From assembly GCA_030430205.1 (NCBI GenBank), contig JAUIGE010000013.1:105070-169069 (forward strand): a stretch of DNA of 64,000 nt, in the 5' to 3' direction. Made by a program: the position numbers and the translations under genes. This document shows positions 1-7,868 of this stretch, piece by piece. This stretch comes from Bacteroidia bacterium. Its GTDB lineage: Bacteria > Bacteroidota > Bacteroidia > J057. The notes under the pieces are model-generated. The model searched no databases, was not told the DNA's origin, and saw only the letters and a list, made by a program, of their open reading frames with translations. The first letter of the stretch is position 1; each line of letters starts with the position of its first letter.

Positions 1-1
1 A

Positions 2-604
2 CTATTCGCTTTGCTCTGTGCCGCTCTCCTCGGAAAAGATTTCCGATAGCTCGATATGGAAGTCTGCAAACGTTTGTACAGGGATGCTATCAGGCACTTC
101 GAAGAATAGATTCTTTTGATATTTGCCGTCATCGCCGAGCAGATAAACCATAACAGATTTTTGCTTCGGAAAAACGATCCAATATTCCTTGACGCCAGCC
201 TTTTCGTACAGTTTAAGCTTTTTATTCAAATCTTTTCGAAAAGTCGCCGGAGAGGCTATTTCAATGATCCAGTCAGGCGCTCCTTCACAGCCCTGCTCTG
301 TCAGTTTGCGGCTATCGCAAATCACAGAAATATCGGGTTGAACGACATTTTTTTTGTCATCATTTTTTAAAAAAGGCGGATCCAGAACCACGTCAAATGG
401 GGCCATATAGACTTCACACGGTTTTCCTTTCAGAAAATTCCCGATAATAAGCACGGTTTCCCGTAAAATCCTTTGATGCTCTCTGGAAGGCGCAGCCAGG
501 GCATAAGCCTTTCCCTCGATGATTTCCCACCTTTCATCTTCCGGCCAACTGAGGTAGTCGGCGTAGCTAAAGAGTTGATCTGATGTTACTTGTGGATGTC
601 CCAT
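2..604 (-). CDS. Uma2 family (DUF820) PD-(D/E)XK-fold protein
   Basis: Complete 200-residue protein of the Uma2/DUF820 family, predicted restriction-endonuclease-like fold proteins of unknown role, often in many copies per genome in cyanobacteria and some Bacteroidota. Visible family hallmarks are an N-terminal WEIIEGKAYA stretch, a central VQPDISVICD segment with the conserved Asp, and DWIIEIASPAT followed by KLKLYEKAGVKEYWIV, which carries the Glu-x-Lys-like core and the typical YWIV strand. The stop codon lies at the window edge. It is the last gene of a minus-strand run starting with the WD40 gene, 16 bp after dcd. The nuclease-like fold is family knowledge; the biological target is unknown. 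Confidence 0.85.
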   Translation of the reverse strand: MGHPQVTSDQLFSYADYLSWPEDERWEIIEGKAYALAAPSREHQRILRETVLIIGNFLKGKPCEVYMAPFDVVLDPPFLKNDDKKNVVQPDISVICDSRKLTEQGCEGAPDWIIEIASPATFRKDLNKKLKLYEKAGVKEYWIVFPKQKSVMVYLLGDDGKYQKNLFFEVPDSIPVQTFADFHIELSEIFSEESGTEQSE

Positions 605-620
605 TCCTAAATATACGCAA

Positions 621-1157
621 TCAAAATTGATTCTTCCACATCATAGACTCGACAGGCTTGATGCTGCGGGTAGTATACTTGGCATTGTCTTTAAGGTTGT
701 AGGGATTGATGACCTCCCCATCTACTTCAAAGTAGATGAGCTGCCCGATGGGCATTCCGGCATACACACGCACGGGATGCACCACTGTGATTTCCAGGGT
801 CCAGGTATTGCAGAAGCCCACATCTCCCTTGCCTGCTGTGGCATGTATGTGGATGCCGAGGCGGCCACTGCTACTCTTGCCTTCGAGAAAGGGCACATGG
901 GCATGTGTCTCTGTGTACTCTTCTGTCACGCCCAGGTAGAGCGTGCCGGGTTGAAGGACAAAACCTTCAGGCGGAATCTCAAATTCCTGGATTCGGTTGT
1001 GCTTGCGGGCGTCAAGCTCGCGGTCTGTATATGCAGCAAGGTACTTGCCGAGGTGTACGTCGTAGCTGTTGCTCCCCAGTTTACTGCGGTCAAAAGGCTC
1101 AATGATGATGCTGCCTTTTTCTATTTCATCCAGTATCCTGGCGTCTGATAAGATCAT
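621..1157 (-). CDS. dcd: dCTP deaminase
   Basis: 178-residue trimeric dCTP deaminase/dUTPase-family protein. It converts dCTP to dUTP (or dUMP in bifunctional forms), feeding thymidylate synthesis in the cytosol. The family signature is visible: SNSYDVHLG near residues 29-37, the substrate loop GKSSSGRLG at 93-101 with the Ser and Arg that contact phosphate and base, HATAGKGDVGF at 105-115, and the catalytic Glu at 122 in TWTLEI. GMPIGQLIYF at 134-143 is the conserved trimer-core strand. Length fits the family. ATG start at 1157. It lies between the DivIVA-like gene and Uma2 on the same strand. Whether it is mono- or bifunctional cannot be told from sequence alone. Confidence 0.93.
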   Translation of the reverse strand: MILSDARILDEIEKGSIIIEPFDRSKLGSNSYDVHLGKYLAAYTDRELDARKHNRIQEFEIPPEGFVLQPGTLYLGVTEEYTETHAHVPFLEGKSSSGRLGIHIHATAGKGDVGFCNTWTLEITVVHPVRVYAGMPIGQLIYFEVDGEVINPYNLKDNAKYTTRSIKPVESMMWKNQF

Positions 1158-1192
1158 ATTATGATTGAGAAAATTAGAGAATGAGAGATCCC

Positions 1193-1789
1193 TTACAGTT
1201 CATCAGCGAGATCGTCGTAAAAATGATCATCGCTATGGGGATTTTGAGGTTTTTGGGGTTTTTCGGGCTCTTTGATGCCAAAGAGGTTATCGGCTGGCGG
1301 AAGCTGGGCTTCCTGTTTGGGTACAATATGAGCTGCTGAAAGCTCCTTGCGCTCAAAGCTTTTGAGACGGTCGATCTGGGTTTTGAGAAAGAGATTGAGT
1401 TGGAGCAGGACCTCCTCCTTGCGTTGCCGCAGTTCGGCGATCTCGCCTTCCAGGCGGTTGCGCTCGTCTATGCCTTTGCGCACGATGTCGCGCGATTTGG
1501 CTTCCGCTTCGCGCACTTTCAGCTCCGCTTTCTGGCGGGCATTTTCCATCGTATTTTTGGAAGATTGCTCCGCCTGGAGCAGGGTTTTGTGCAAGATATG
1601 CTCGATATCTTTCAGGTTTTTGTAATTGCTTTCCACCTCCCGCAGGCGGCCGTTTAGCTCTTGCTGGCGGGCAAGGTGCTGTTCCCAGACTTCAGCCACG
1701 CTGTTTAAAAATGCGTGTACCTCTTCCGGATCGTAGCCTCTAAAGCCACGACGAAACGCATGGTTCCGTATTTCGACTGGCGTAATCAT
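1193..1789 (-). CDS. DivIVA domain coiled-coil protein
   Basis: 198-residue protein. The N-terminus (residues 1-35, ITPVEIRNHAFRRGFRGYDP then EEVHAFL) matches the DivIVA/GpsB lipid-binding domain, which targets curved or septal membrane. It is followed by a continuous coiled coil to about residue 150 with many Glu, Lys and Gln heptads. The C-terminal 45 residues are acidic and proline-rich with EKPQKPQNP, probably disordered. The start codon overlaps the stop of the upstream WD40 gene (ATGA), so the two are probably translated together. DivIVA-like proteins act as polarity or division scaffolds in Gram-positives. The role in Bacteroidota is not established, so the exact function is left open. 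Confidence 0.85.
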   Translation of the reverse strand: MITPVEIRNHAFRRGFRGYDPEEVHAFLNSVAEVWEQHLARQQELNGRLREVESNYKNLKDIEHILHKTLLQAEQSSKNTMENARQKAELKVREAEAKSRDIVRKGIDERNRLEGEIAELRQRKEEVLLQLNLFLKTQIDRLKSFERKELSAAHIVPKQEAQLPPADNLFGIKEPEKPQKPQNPHSDDHFYDDLADEL

Positions 1790-2751
1790 AGCTCTTTTGA
1801 TAAAAATGCGATGCTCCAGCGGATAATCCGGCGGTCATCGCTGCACGAAATTAGCGAATTATCCGATTTTAGCCAGAAAATGCGGTTAACACTATGTGTA
1901 TGTCCCATATTTCGGGCGAAATCTATGACTTTCAACAGCTGAAAGCTGTGTGTATCCCAGATTTTGAGGGTCTTGTCACGGCTGGCCGTGGCAAAGTGAT
2001 CGCCATCTGGCGAGAGGGCGATCGCATTGAGGGTGTAGTTGTGGGCAGGGATGCGCTGTACCAGCTGATGGCTGTTTTTGAGATCCCAGATATTCAGGTG
2101 GGCGTCTCGCCCACCACTCAGCAGCAGGGCATTTGCCTGCACATACAAGAGGCTGAAAACGGAGTTTTCATGGGCGTGCCACTGCTCCTCTTTTTTGCCT
2201 GTATTCACATCCAGCACACATATCTCATGATCGCTGTTTCCAATAAATATTTTTCCGATATCCTCTGCCAAAACCATGCTCCGAAGGTGACTTTCACTTA
2301 ATCTCCGAAAACTTTTTTCGAAAAAGTCAGTCAGAGAGACTTCTGACAGGTACCCCCCTCCATGGAGGATATACAGGCTTTGGCTGCTTTTGCGGTAAAC
2401 AAATTGATAAATGGCATCCTGGCTGCGGGCATATTGGTGCAAAATTTTCTTTTCCTTCAGGTCAATAAAATAAATACTCCCTGTACTACTTCCGGCAACC
2501 AGCATGTCACGGGCTGCTATATGTTCCAGTGCATACACAGAGCCGGCTATACGCAGTATGCCCTCTCCCTGCCTTGCTTCTGAAAGCAAATCCCATCTCA
2601 CAACCAGGCCATCATCTCCCGAACTGAAGAGCCAGCGCTCATCTTCGCTCAGGGCAAGGGCAAAAATAGAACCCTTATGCCCACTGTATTCACAGACTTT
2701 TTCAATTTGTAGCTGCTTACCCAATTTCTTTCCCGTTTCTTTCTTTCCCAT
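1786..2751 (-). CDS. WD40 repeat protein
   Basis: 321-residue cytosolic beta-propeller protein. Repeats end in WD-type strands: VVRWDLL, LNIWDLK, LKIWDTH and IIRWSIA, each preceded by GH or AH turns such as HKGSIFALALSEDE and HNYTLNAIALSPDGDHFATAS, so a seven-bladed propeller is likely. There is no signal peptide; the N-terminus is Lys-rich. The ATG at 2751 is preferred over an upstream TTG at 2760. It overlaps the DivIVA-like gene by 4 bp, which suggests the propeller may be a protein-interaction partner of that coiled coil. WD40 proteins are scaffolds, so no enzymatic role is implied. Confidence 0.88.
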   Translation of the reverse strand: MGKKETGKKLGKQLQIEKVCEYSGHKGSIFALALSEDERWLFSSGDDGLVVRWDLLSEARQGEGILRIAGSVYALEHIAARDMLVAGSSTGSIYFIDLKEKKILHQYARSQDAIYQFVYRKSSQSLYILHGGGYLSEVSLTDFFEKSFRRLSESHLRSMVLAEDIGKIFIGNSDHEICVLDVNTGKKEEQWHAHENSVFSLLYVQANALLLSGGRDAHLNIWDLKNSHQLVQRIPAHNYTLNAIALSPDGDHFATASRDKTLKIWDTHSFQLLKVIDFARNMGHTHSVNRIFWLKSDNSLISCSDDRRIIRWSIAFLSKEL

Positions 2752-2899
2752 TTGTGCCAAACATACAGTTTTTTCCCAATTCCTTATTAACTTGCACGGG
2801 ATTTTTAGCTATACAAAAGGATAAAATTTCTGATCCTATCATGTGAAAATCAACTTGTTAGCTCAGCCAATCTACTTCATAGCAACAATAATTAAAGAC

Positions 2900-3985
2900 A
2901 TGTCAAAGAAAACCGTTTTATATCCCATACATGAAAAATTAGGGGCAAAACTGATTCCATTTGCAGGCTATGACATGCCTGTCCGCTATTCCGGGGACAA
3001 ACATGAGCACATGGCGATAAGGGAAAAAGTAGGCGTTTTTGATGTCTCACATATGGGTGAATTCATCATTCGTGGCCCTCAGGCGTTGACCCTCATTCAA
3101 AAGGTCACTTCCAATGACGCCTCCAAACTCTATCCCGGTAAAGCCCAGTATACCTGCATGCCTAACCATGAGGGAGGGATTGTAGATGACCTGATTGTTT
3201 ATTGTATCCGCGATGAGCAGTATATGCTGGTAGTAAATGCTTCCAACATTGAGAAGGACTGGAATTGGATCCAGGCGAGCAATGATATGGGTGCTGAAAT
3301 GATTGATATTTCGGAGGAAACAGCGCTTTTGGCTGTCTCCGGGCCTCTGGCTGCCGCCACTTTGCAGAAGCTGACGGATCGCGACATGGGCGCTATGAAG
3401 ACGTATGAGTTGTTTAAGGATACCTTTAATGGGGCAGAAAAAACAGTTGTAGCAAGTACCGGATATACCGGCGAGCGCACCTACGAAATTTTCATGTACA
3501 AAGAGCATGCGGAGCGCATGTGGAACGATATCATGGCCGCAGGCGAAGAGTTTGGGATCATTCCGGCGGGACTGGGAGCGCGTGATACCCTGCGCCTGGA
3601 GATGGGCTATATGCTCTATGGCAATGACATCAATGACGAGATTTCTCCCCTGGAGGCCGGGCTCGGCTGGATCACCAAGCTGAAAAAAGGGCCATTTAAC
3701 GGCTCCGAAGTGATCGCTAAACTCAAAGAAGATGGCATCAAGCGTAAGCTGGTAGGTTTTAAGATGATAGAGCGAGGTATCCCTCGGGCAGGCTATGAGC
3801 TTGCTCATGAAGGAAAGCTCATCGGTACCATCACCTCAGGGACCATGAGTCCCCTGCTCAATGAAGGCATTGGCCTGGGTTATGTACCCGTTGAGCTTGC
3901 GCAGCAAGGCCAGGAGATTGATGTCATCATTCGTAACAAAAATGTAAAGGCTCAGATTGTAAAAACGCCTTTCATCGAGAAATAG
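2900..3985 (+). CDS. gcvT: glycine cleavage system T protein (aminomethyltransferase)
   Basis: 361 residues, normal for GcvT. It transfers the methylene carbon from aminomethyl-lipoyl H protein to tetrahydrofolate and releases ammonia. Family features: FAGYDMPVRY near the start, GVFDVSHMGEF, the folate-binding Asp in NDASKLYPGKAQYT, GGIVDDLIVY, TGYTGERTYEIF, PAGLGARDTLRLEMGYMLYG, and the C-terminal EGIGLGYVP. The ATG at 2900 (MSKKTVLYP) is chosen over an in-frame GTG 57 bp upstream, because homologues begin just before the LYPIHEKLGAK segment. It stands alone, divergent from the WD40 operon; gcvH and gcvP are not in the window. A heptamer-built palindrome follows the stop by 6 bp. Confidence 0.96.
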   Translation: MSKKTVLYPIHEKLGAKLIPFAGYDMPVRYSGDKHEHMAIREKVGVFDVSHMGEFIIRGPQALTLIQKVTSNDASKLYPGKAQYTCMPNHEGGIVDDLIVYCIRDEQYMLVVNASNIEKDWNWIQASNDMGAEMIDISEETALLAVSGPLAAATLQKLTDRDMGAMKTYELFKDTFNGAEKTVVASTGYTGERTYEIFMYKEHAERMWNDIMAAGEEFGIIPAGLGARDTLRLEMGYMLYGNDINDEISPLEAGLGWITKLKKGPFNGSEVIAKLKEDGIKRKLVGFKMIERGIPRAGYELAHEGKLIGTITSGTMSPLLNEGIGLGYVPVELAQQGQEIDVIIRNKNVKAQIVKTPFIEK

Positions 3986-3991
3986 GGGATA

Positions 3992-4051
3992 GTTTCGGGT
4001 TTTGGGTTTCGGGTTCCGAGTACACAAAACCCGAAACCCAAAACCCGAAAC
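3992..4051. repeat. 24-bp perfect inverted repeat built from heptamers
   Basis: Arms 3992-4015 and 4028-4051 are perfectly complementary over 24 bp with a 12-nt loop. Each arm is made of 7-bp units (TTTCGGG, TTTTGGG, TTTCGGG). It fills the gap between gcvT and comB and could fold as a strong hairpin and act as a terminator, though there is no T tract. The right arm plus flank shares a 16-nt exact match with coding sequence near 11273-11288. Confidence 0.9.
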
Positions 4052-4081
4052 CCCAAAACTAACTTCTTAACTCTTCCGACT

Positions 4082-4852
4082 ATGAGACCCTACATGCATG
4101 TATGCAACACCCCTGCTCTGATAGATCATTTTGATGTATCAAAAGCGATAGTGGTGGTAATTGATATTCTTCGGGCTACTACTTCCATGTGTGTTGCATT
4201 TGGGCATGGGGCCAAGCTTATGGTGCCTTTGGAAGATATTGAAGAATGTCGTTCCTATAAAGAAAGGGGATACCTCATCGCAGGGGAGCGCTCTGGAGAG
4301 CAGGTAGAAGGCTTTGATATGGGAAACTCTCCCTATTCCTTTATGGAAGAGCACATCAAAGATTCCAAAATCGCTATTACCACGACCAATGGTACCCGCG
4401 CCCTCAAAGCCGCACAGGAGCGCAATGCGCGCGAGATCGTCATAGGAGCCTTCCCCAATATCACGATATTGGGCGACTGGCTCATCGAGCAAAACCAAAA
4501 TGTCTGCCTGCTATGCTCAGGCTGGCGCGAGCATGAAACCCTCGAAGATACCATCTTCGCAGGAGCCATGGCCCAAAAGATCCGCATGCATTTCCGTCCA
4601 TATCAGGATACAACCCTGATGGCGCGCACCCTTTACAAAAATGCCAATACACGCAAGCGCTATTTCTTCCGCAACTCTTCCCACTTCAACCGCCTGGTAC
4701 ATCTCAACCTTCAGAACGATGTGAAGTACTCCATGCGCCGTGATACACAGAATGTCATCCCTCTACTGATAGGAGATGAGTTATATGATATTGCAGGGGT
4801 GGAGGATTATAAAGCCTATAAGAAGGAGCTGCTTGCAAAGCAGCTCACCTGA
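4082..4852 (+). CDS. comB: 2-phosphosulfolactate phosphatase
   Basis: 256-residue ComB-family Mg-dependent phosphatase that converts 2-phosphosulfolactate to sulfolactate. Signatures: VVIDILRATTSMC at 26-38, AGERSGEQVEGFDMGNSP, ITTTNGTRAL and VCLLCSGWREHETLEDTIFAGA (written here in parts: VCLLCSG, then ETLEDTIFAGA). Length and motif order match ComB. In methanogens this step leads to coenzyme M. In bacteria ComB occurs without CoM synthesis, and sulfolactate or sulfopyruvate could feed cysteate. Since related Bacteroidota make sulfonolipids from cysteate, such a link is possible but is inference only; comA and comC are not seen here. It follows gcvT on the same strand after the palindromic repeat. 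Confidence 0.92.
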   Translation: MRPYMHVCNTPALIDHFDVSKAIVVVIDILRATTSMCVAFGHGAKLMVPLEDIEECRSYKERGYLIAGERSGEQVEGFDMGNSPYSFMEEHIKDSKIAITTTNGTRALKAAQERNAREIVIGAFPNITILGDWLIEQNQNVCLLCSGWREHETLEDTIFAGAMAQKIRMHFRPYQDTTLMARTLYKNANTRKRYFFRNSSHFNRLVHLNLQNDVKYSMRRDTQNVIPLLIGDELYDIAGVEDYKAYKKELLAKQLT

Positions 4853-4866
4853 TATCTGCCAACAGC

Positions 4867-4980
4867 ATGAATCCACCGAAATCAACAAGCCCATTTCGCT
4901 ATGAGTTCTATCATATAGAACCCAGCAGGTATTTCTCCGGCAGCTTGTGGCCAAACCTCCAGTTTATTTGGCGAAAGTAA
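4867..4980 (+). CDS. possible small ORF, 37 codons
   Basis: ATG-started ORF of 37 codons in the 182-bp gap between comB and the Nudix gene, rich in aromatic residues (Tyr, Phe, Trp) with no signal peptide or known motif. It could be a decayed gene end or chance. No other evidence supports it. Confidence 0.2.
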   Translation: MNPPKSTSPFRYEFYHIEPSRYFSGSLWPNLQFIWRK

Positions 4981-5034
4981 AGTTCATATAGGTTGAAGTC
5001 TGGGACAAAAGTTTTTTCATAAAATTTCATTCTT

Positions 5035-5508
5035 ATGTCCTACATCTCCTCTCTTCGCGCCAAAATCGGCCACCAAAAATTCATCCACCCCGCAGCCCGC
5101 ATCCTGATCGAAAACGATCAGGGAGAATTTCTCTTCATCGAAAGAGCTGACAATGGCTATCTCGGCATTCCCGCCGGAGGTCTGGAAGAAAATGAGACCA
5201 TCGAGCAGTGCATCAGGCGCGAAGTAAAAGAAGAAACAAATCTTGAAATCATTTCTCTGGAATTGATCGGCATTTCATCCCATCCTCAGCGAGAGTATGT
5301 TAGCTATCTCAATGGTGATCAGATTCAGTATTTTACCCTTGAATTTTATGCAAATCACTTTCAGGGAAAACTGCAGGCGGATCAGCAGGAAGTGAAAAAG
5401 GCGCTTTTTTTGGCAGAATCAAAGGCGCAGCTTTTGCCGGAAAATGAAAGGCATGCTTTCAGGAGCCTGGAGTATTTTCGCAAAAATAAGAGACCGTTGT
5501 TAGAGTAG
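5035..5508 (+). CDS. Nudix hydrolase
   Basis: 157-residue single-domain Nudix protein. The Nudix box runs from about residue 46 to 69: GGLEENE, then seven residues, then REVKEETNL. It matches GX5EX7REUXEEXGU except that the last Gly is Asn. Such enzymes hydrolyse nucleoside diphosphates linked to another moiety; substrate cannot be predicted here. The N-terminal segment ([20 protein letters not shown]) is the standard first strand pair. ATG start. The TAG stop overlaps the first base of a heptamer array, so the array begins exactly at the gene end. Closest broad class is NUDIX/ADP-ribose-pyrophosphatase-like, with low certainty. Confidence 0.9.
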   Translation: MSYISSLRAKIGHQKFIHPAARILIENDQGEFLFIERADNGYLGIPAGGLEENETIEQCIRREVKEETNLEIISLELIGISSHPQREYVSYLNGDQIQYFTLEFYANHFQGKLQADQQEVKKALFLAESKAQLLPENERHAFRSLEYFRKNKRPLLE

Positions 5509-5610
5509 GTAGTAGGCAGTTGGCAGTTGGCAGTGGGCAGTGGGCAGTTGGCAGTGGGCAGTGGATAATGGACAGTGGATAATGGATAATGGACAATGAC
5601 AGTGGACAGT
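5506..5610 (+). repeat. heptamer array, GGCAGT family
   Basis: About 15 degenerate 7-bp units: AGGCAGT, TGGCAGT, GGGCAGT, then GGATAAT and GGACAGT variants, with one 6-bp unit. It starts at the Nudix TAG stop codon and is followed by ACCCGAAAC, a piece of the second heptamer family. It fills most of the gap to the metalloprotease gene. Confidence 0.93.
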
Positions 5611-5677
5611 AAAAACCCGAAACTTTTTTGCAATATTCCCTCTTCGTCACGTTCTATGCTTTTAGAAAAAATAGACC

Positions 5678-7738
5678 ATGAATACATTCCTCAAAATATT
5701 TGCCTCACTTTTTTGCCTTTTTTTTCTCCATTCTGTTCAGGCTCAGCAGGCCGACTCCCGCTTTGGCTCCGTCCACACGCCCAAAGGGCGCCTGCACATG
5801 CTCATCATCTTCATCCGCTATGAAGACTATGACTGCAAGCCCAACGCCAAAGCCTGGCCCAATACGGAGGAATTGCCTGCCATAGCGCAAGGGCCTTATA
5901 ATGAGCTGTTTGATGCCGATGGCGAGCGCATCCAGAGAGGCGAAAGCAAAAAAAATCTAACTGATTTTTACCATCTGATGTCGGGTGGGAAGTTTCTGCT
6001 GACAGCAGATGTCTTTCCGGTACAGGTACCGGTAAAGTGGATTCCTGAAGAGGGCGCAGGCTTTTTCAGCCGGCAGGACAAATTGAACGGAGCTGCGATC
6101 AACTGGATCGCCGAAAACTACCCGGACTTCGATTGGAGTCGCTACGACAATCGCCGGAATCACCCCAATTTCAGGATGGATAACAGCGAGTCGCAGCCTG
6201 ACAGCCTGCTGGATTATGTCATCTTTCTTCACAGAAATCTGGGATTTCAGACAGGCATGGCGGCCACAGGCCGCCAAAAAGTGCCAGGCACGCCCTATCA
6301 GGTCACCAGCGGCCTGACCGGCATCAAATGCAACGCCAGCGAAAAGCATCAGTGGGAATACTTCAAGCATGAATTTGCCCACAACCTCTTCAGCGCACCT
6401 CACTATATGGGCGCCAACAAGACAGACGGCAACAAGCTCTATGTGCAAAATGGCTGGGGGCTGATGTCCACCCTGAGCCCGATTTTTTTCACTGCCAACG
6501 CCTGGGAGCGATGGTGGCTGGGATGGTCCGAGCCCCAGATGCTGCGCACGGCCGGTAAGTATAATTTGAAGGATTTTGTGACCACAGGCGATGCCATGCG
6601 CATTCAGATACCTGGAACCCGCGATTATCTGTGGATCGAAAACCACCAGAAAATCAATCATTGGGATGATAAGCTTTTTTACAATGATGTCGAAAAAGGG
6701 CATCCGCAAACTTCTCCGGGCATCTATATGTATGTCGTTGCCGAGCCGGGAGCGGACCGCAACAAGCCGTATTTGCAGACACACAATCCGGCACATTGCA
6801 ACCTGATGAAAGTCCTCAACGGGCAAGGCAATTGGGATTTTGAGCAAACAGGCGAAAATGTAAATGAATACTTCAAGCCCATGGCCTACCGCCGCGCCAA
6901 GCCCAACCCCATCGCCGGTCAAAATGACCAGCAAAGCATACGGGCAGACCAGGACAATGACGGAAATATCCGCATAGGCGTCACTCACGGCAACCGCGAT
7001 GGCGGTTCAGGAGAGATGGACGACCTCTGGGCGGAGGAAGTAAACGGCAAAGCCAACATCACCCTCAATGTCATGGGCGATGCCGAAGACGCCTTCCAGA
7101 CGGGCGATGAAATCGGCCTTTCCGGCATCCTGCCTGTGCTCAATTATCCTTCTTTTGACAAAAATGAGCAGCGGCTGAGTCCCTATTTGCTGAATGGCAT
7201 GCGCATCCTCATCGGAGAGAAAAAGGAAGATGGGAGCTACGAAATCAGCCTGGATTTTGACGATTGGGAAGTGCGGGAAGACAAACGCTGGTGCGGCAAG
7301 CTGATTTTGCCATCACCCGTGACGGCAGAGGATCGCTACCTCGATATCAGCCCGGGCACCAGCCTGCTGCTCGATCTGGGAGGCACCCCCGACCGCGGCA
7401 CGCCGCATCCGCTGACCGGCATCTGCGTCAACCCGACCCACTGGGCCGTGGAAGGCGGGCGGAGCCTCCGCCTGCAGGCGGGCAGCAAGCTGATCATCGA
7501 TCAGCACAGCATACTCGAGCTGCGCGAAGGCGCGCAAATCATCATCGAGCCCGGAGCAGAACTGCTCGTCAAAGGCCTGGGAAGGCTGCATCTGGCCGCT
7601 GAGAGCCAGGTGATCGTGCGGAAGCGCGGCAAGCTCACCGTCGAGGCCGACGGCTATTTTGAGGCCAGTCAGGATGCTGATATTGAACTGGCCCGGAGGG
7701 CGCGGATGCGGCTGAAGGGCCTAAAGCCCCAACCCTGA
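5678..7738 (+). CDS. secreted M6-like metalloprotease
   Basis: 686 residues with a clear signal peptide (1-22, ending SVQAQ). Residues 35-300 look like an immune-inhibitor-A/M6-type zinc protease: GRLHMLIIFIRYED opens the fold, DFYHLMSGGKF is the usual strand-helix, and HEFAHNLFSAPHYMG (His231-Glu232, His235, His242) is the zinc site. The third His sits one residue later than in the common HExxHxxGxxH. A WGLMS-type Met turn follows (GWGLMSTLSP). Residues about 590-680 are a regular hydrophobic/acidic beta-solenoid-like stretch. No T9SS C-terminal domain is visible, which is unusual for a secreted Bacteroidota protease of this size. The 3' end (7300-7650) is clearly GC-richer than the flanks. 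Substrate unknown. Confidence 0.82.
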   Translation: MNTFLKIFASLFCLFFLHSVQAQQADSRFGSVHTPKGRLHMLIIFIRYEDYDCKPNAKAWPNTEELPAIAQGPYNELFDADGERIQRGESKKNLTDFYHLMSGGKFLLTADVFPVQVPVKWIPEEGAGFFSRQDKLNGAAINWIAENYPDFDWSRYDNRRNHPNFRMDNSESQPDSLLDYVIFLHRNLGFQTGMAATGRQKVPGTPYQVTSGLTGIKCNASEKHQWEYFKHEFAHNLFSAPHYMGANKTDGNKLYVQNGWGLMSTLSPIFFTANAWERWWLGWSEPQMLRTAGKYNLKDFVTTGDAMRIQIPGTRDYLWIENHQKINHWDDKLFYNDVEKGHPQTSPGIYMYVVAEPGADRNKPYLQTHNPAHCNLMKVLNGQGNWDFEQTGENVNEYFKPMAYRRAKPNPIAGQNDQQSIRADQDNDGNIRIGVTHGNRDGGSGEMDDLWAEEVNGKANITLNVMGDAEDAFQTGDEIGLSGILPVLNYPSFDKNEQRLSPYLLNGMRILIGEKKEDGSYEISLDFDDWEVREDKRWCGKLILPSPVTAEDRYLDISPGTSLLLDLGGTPDRGTPHPLTGICVNPTHWAVEGGRSLRLQAGSKLIIDQHSILELREGAQIIIEPGAELLVKGLGRLHLAAESQVIVRKRGKLTVEADGYFEASQDADIELARRARMRLKGLKPQP

Positions 7739-7789
7739 ATCTTTCTAATTTCGATTATTGGCTGCTGGAAGTGCTGGCAACCTATGTAT

Positions 7790-7850
7790 TTGAGCAATGA
7801 ATAGTTTTTATTAATTGCTCAAAGTGTGTATTTTTATGTTACTTGAGCAA
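7790..7850. promoter_or_regulatory. three copies of palindrome TTGAGCAA upstream of ATPase gene
   Basis: TTGAGCAA at 7790-7797, its reverse TTGCTCAA at 7815-7822, and TTGAGCAA at 7843-7850, in the 130-bp AT-rich leader of the AAA ATPase gene, which starts 18 bp after the last copy. Spacings are 25 and 28 bp. The arrangement suggests an operator or autoregulatory site; the binding protein is unknown. Confidence 0.6.
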
Positions 7851-7868
7851 CAAATAATCTGAAAATAT

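Noticed and set aside
1230..1275. Heptamer repeat in the DivIVA gene
   Set aside because: The near-repeats have 8- and 9-bp spacing that follows the Lys-Pro-Gln codons, not a 7-bp period.
7264..7602. Plus-strand 112-codon frame in the metalloprotease gene
   Set aside because: A shadow frame in a GC-rich section, Arg/Pro-rich without motif.
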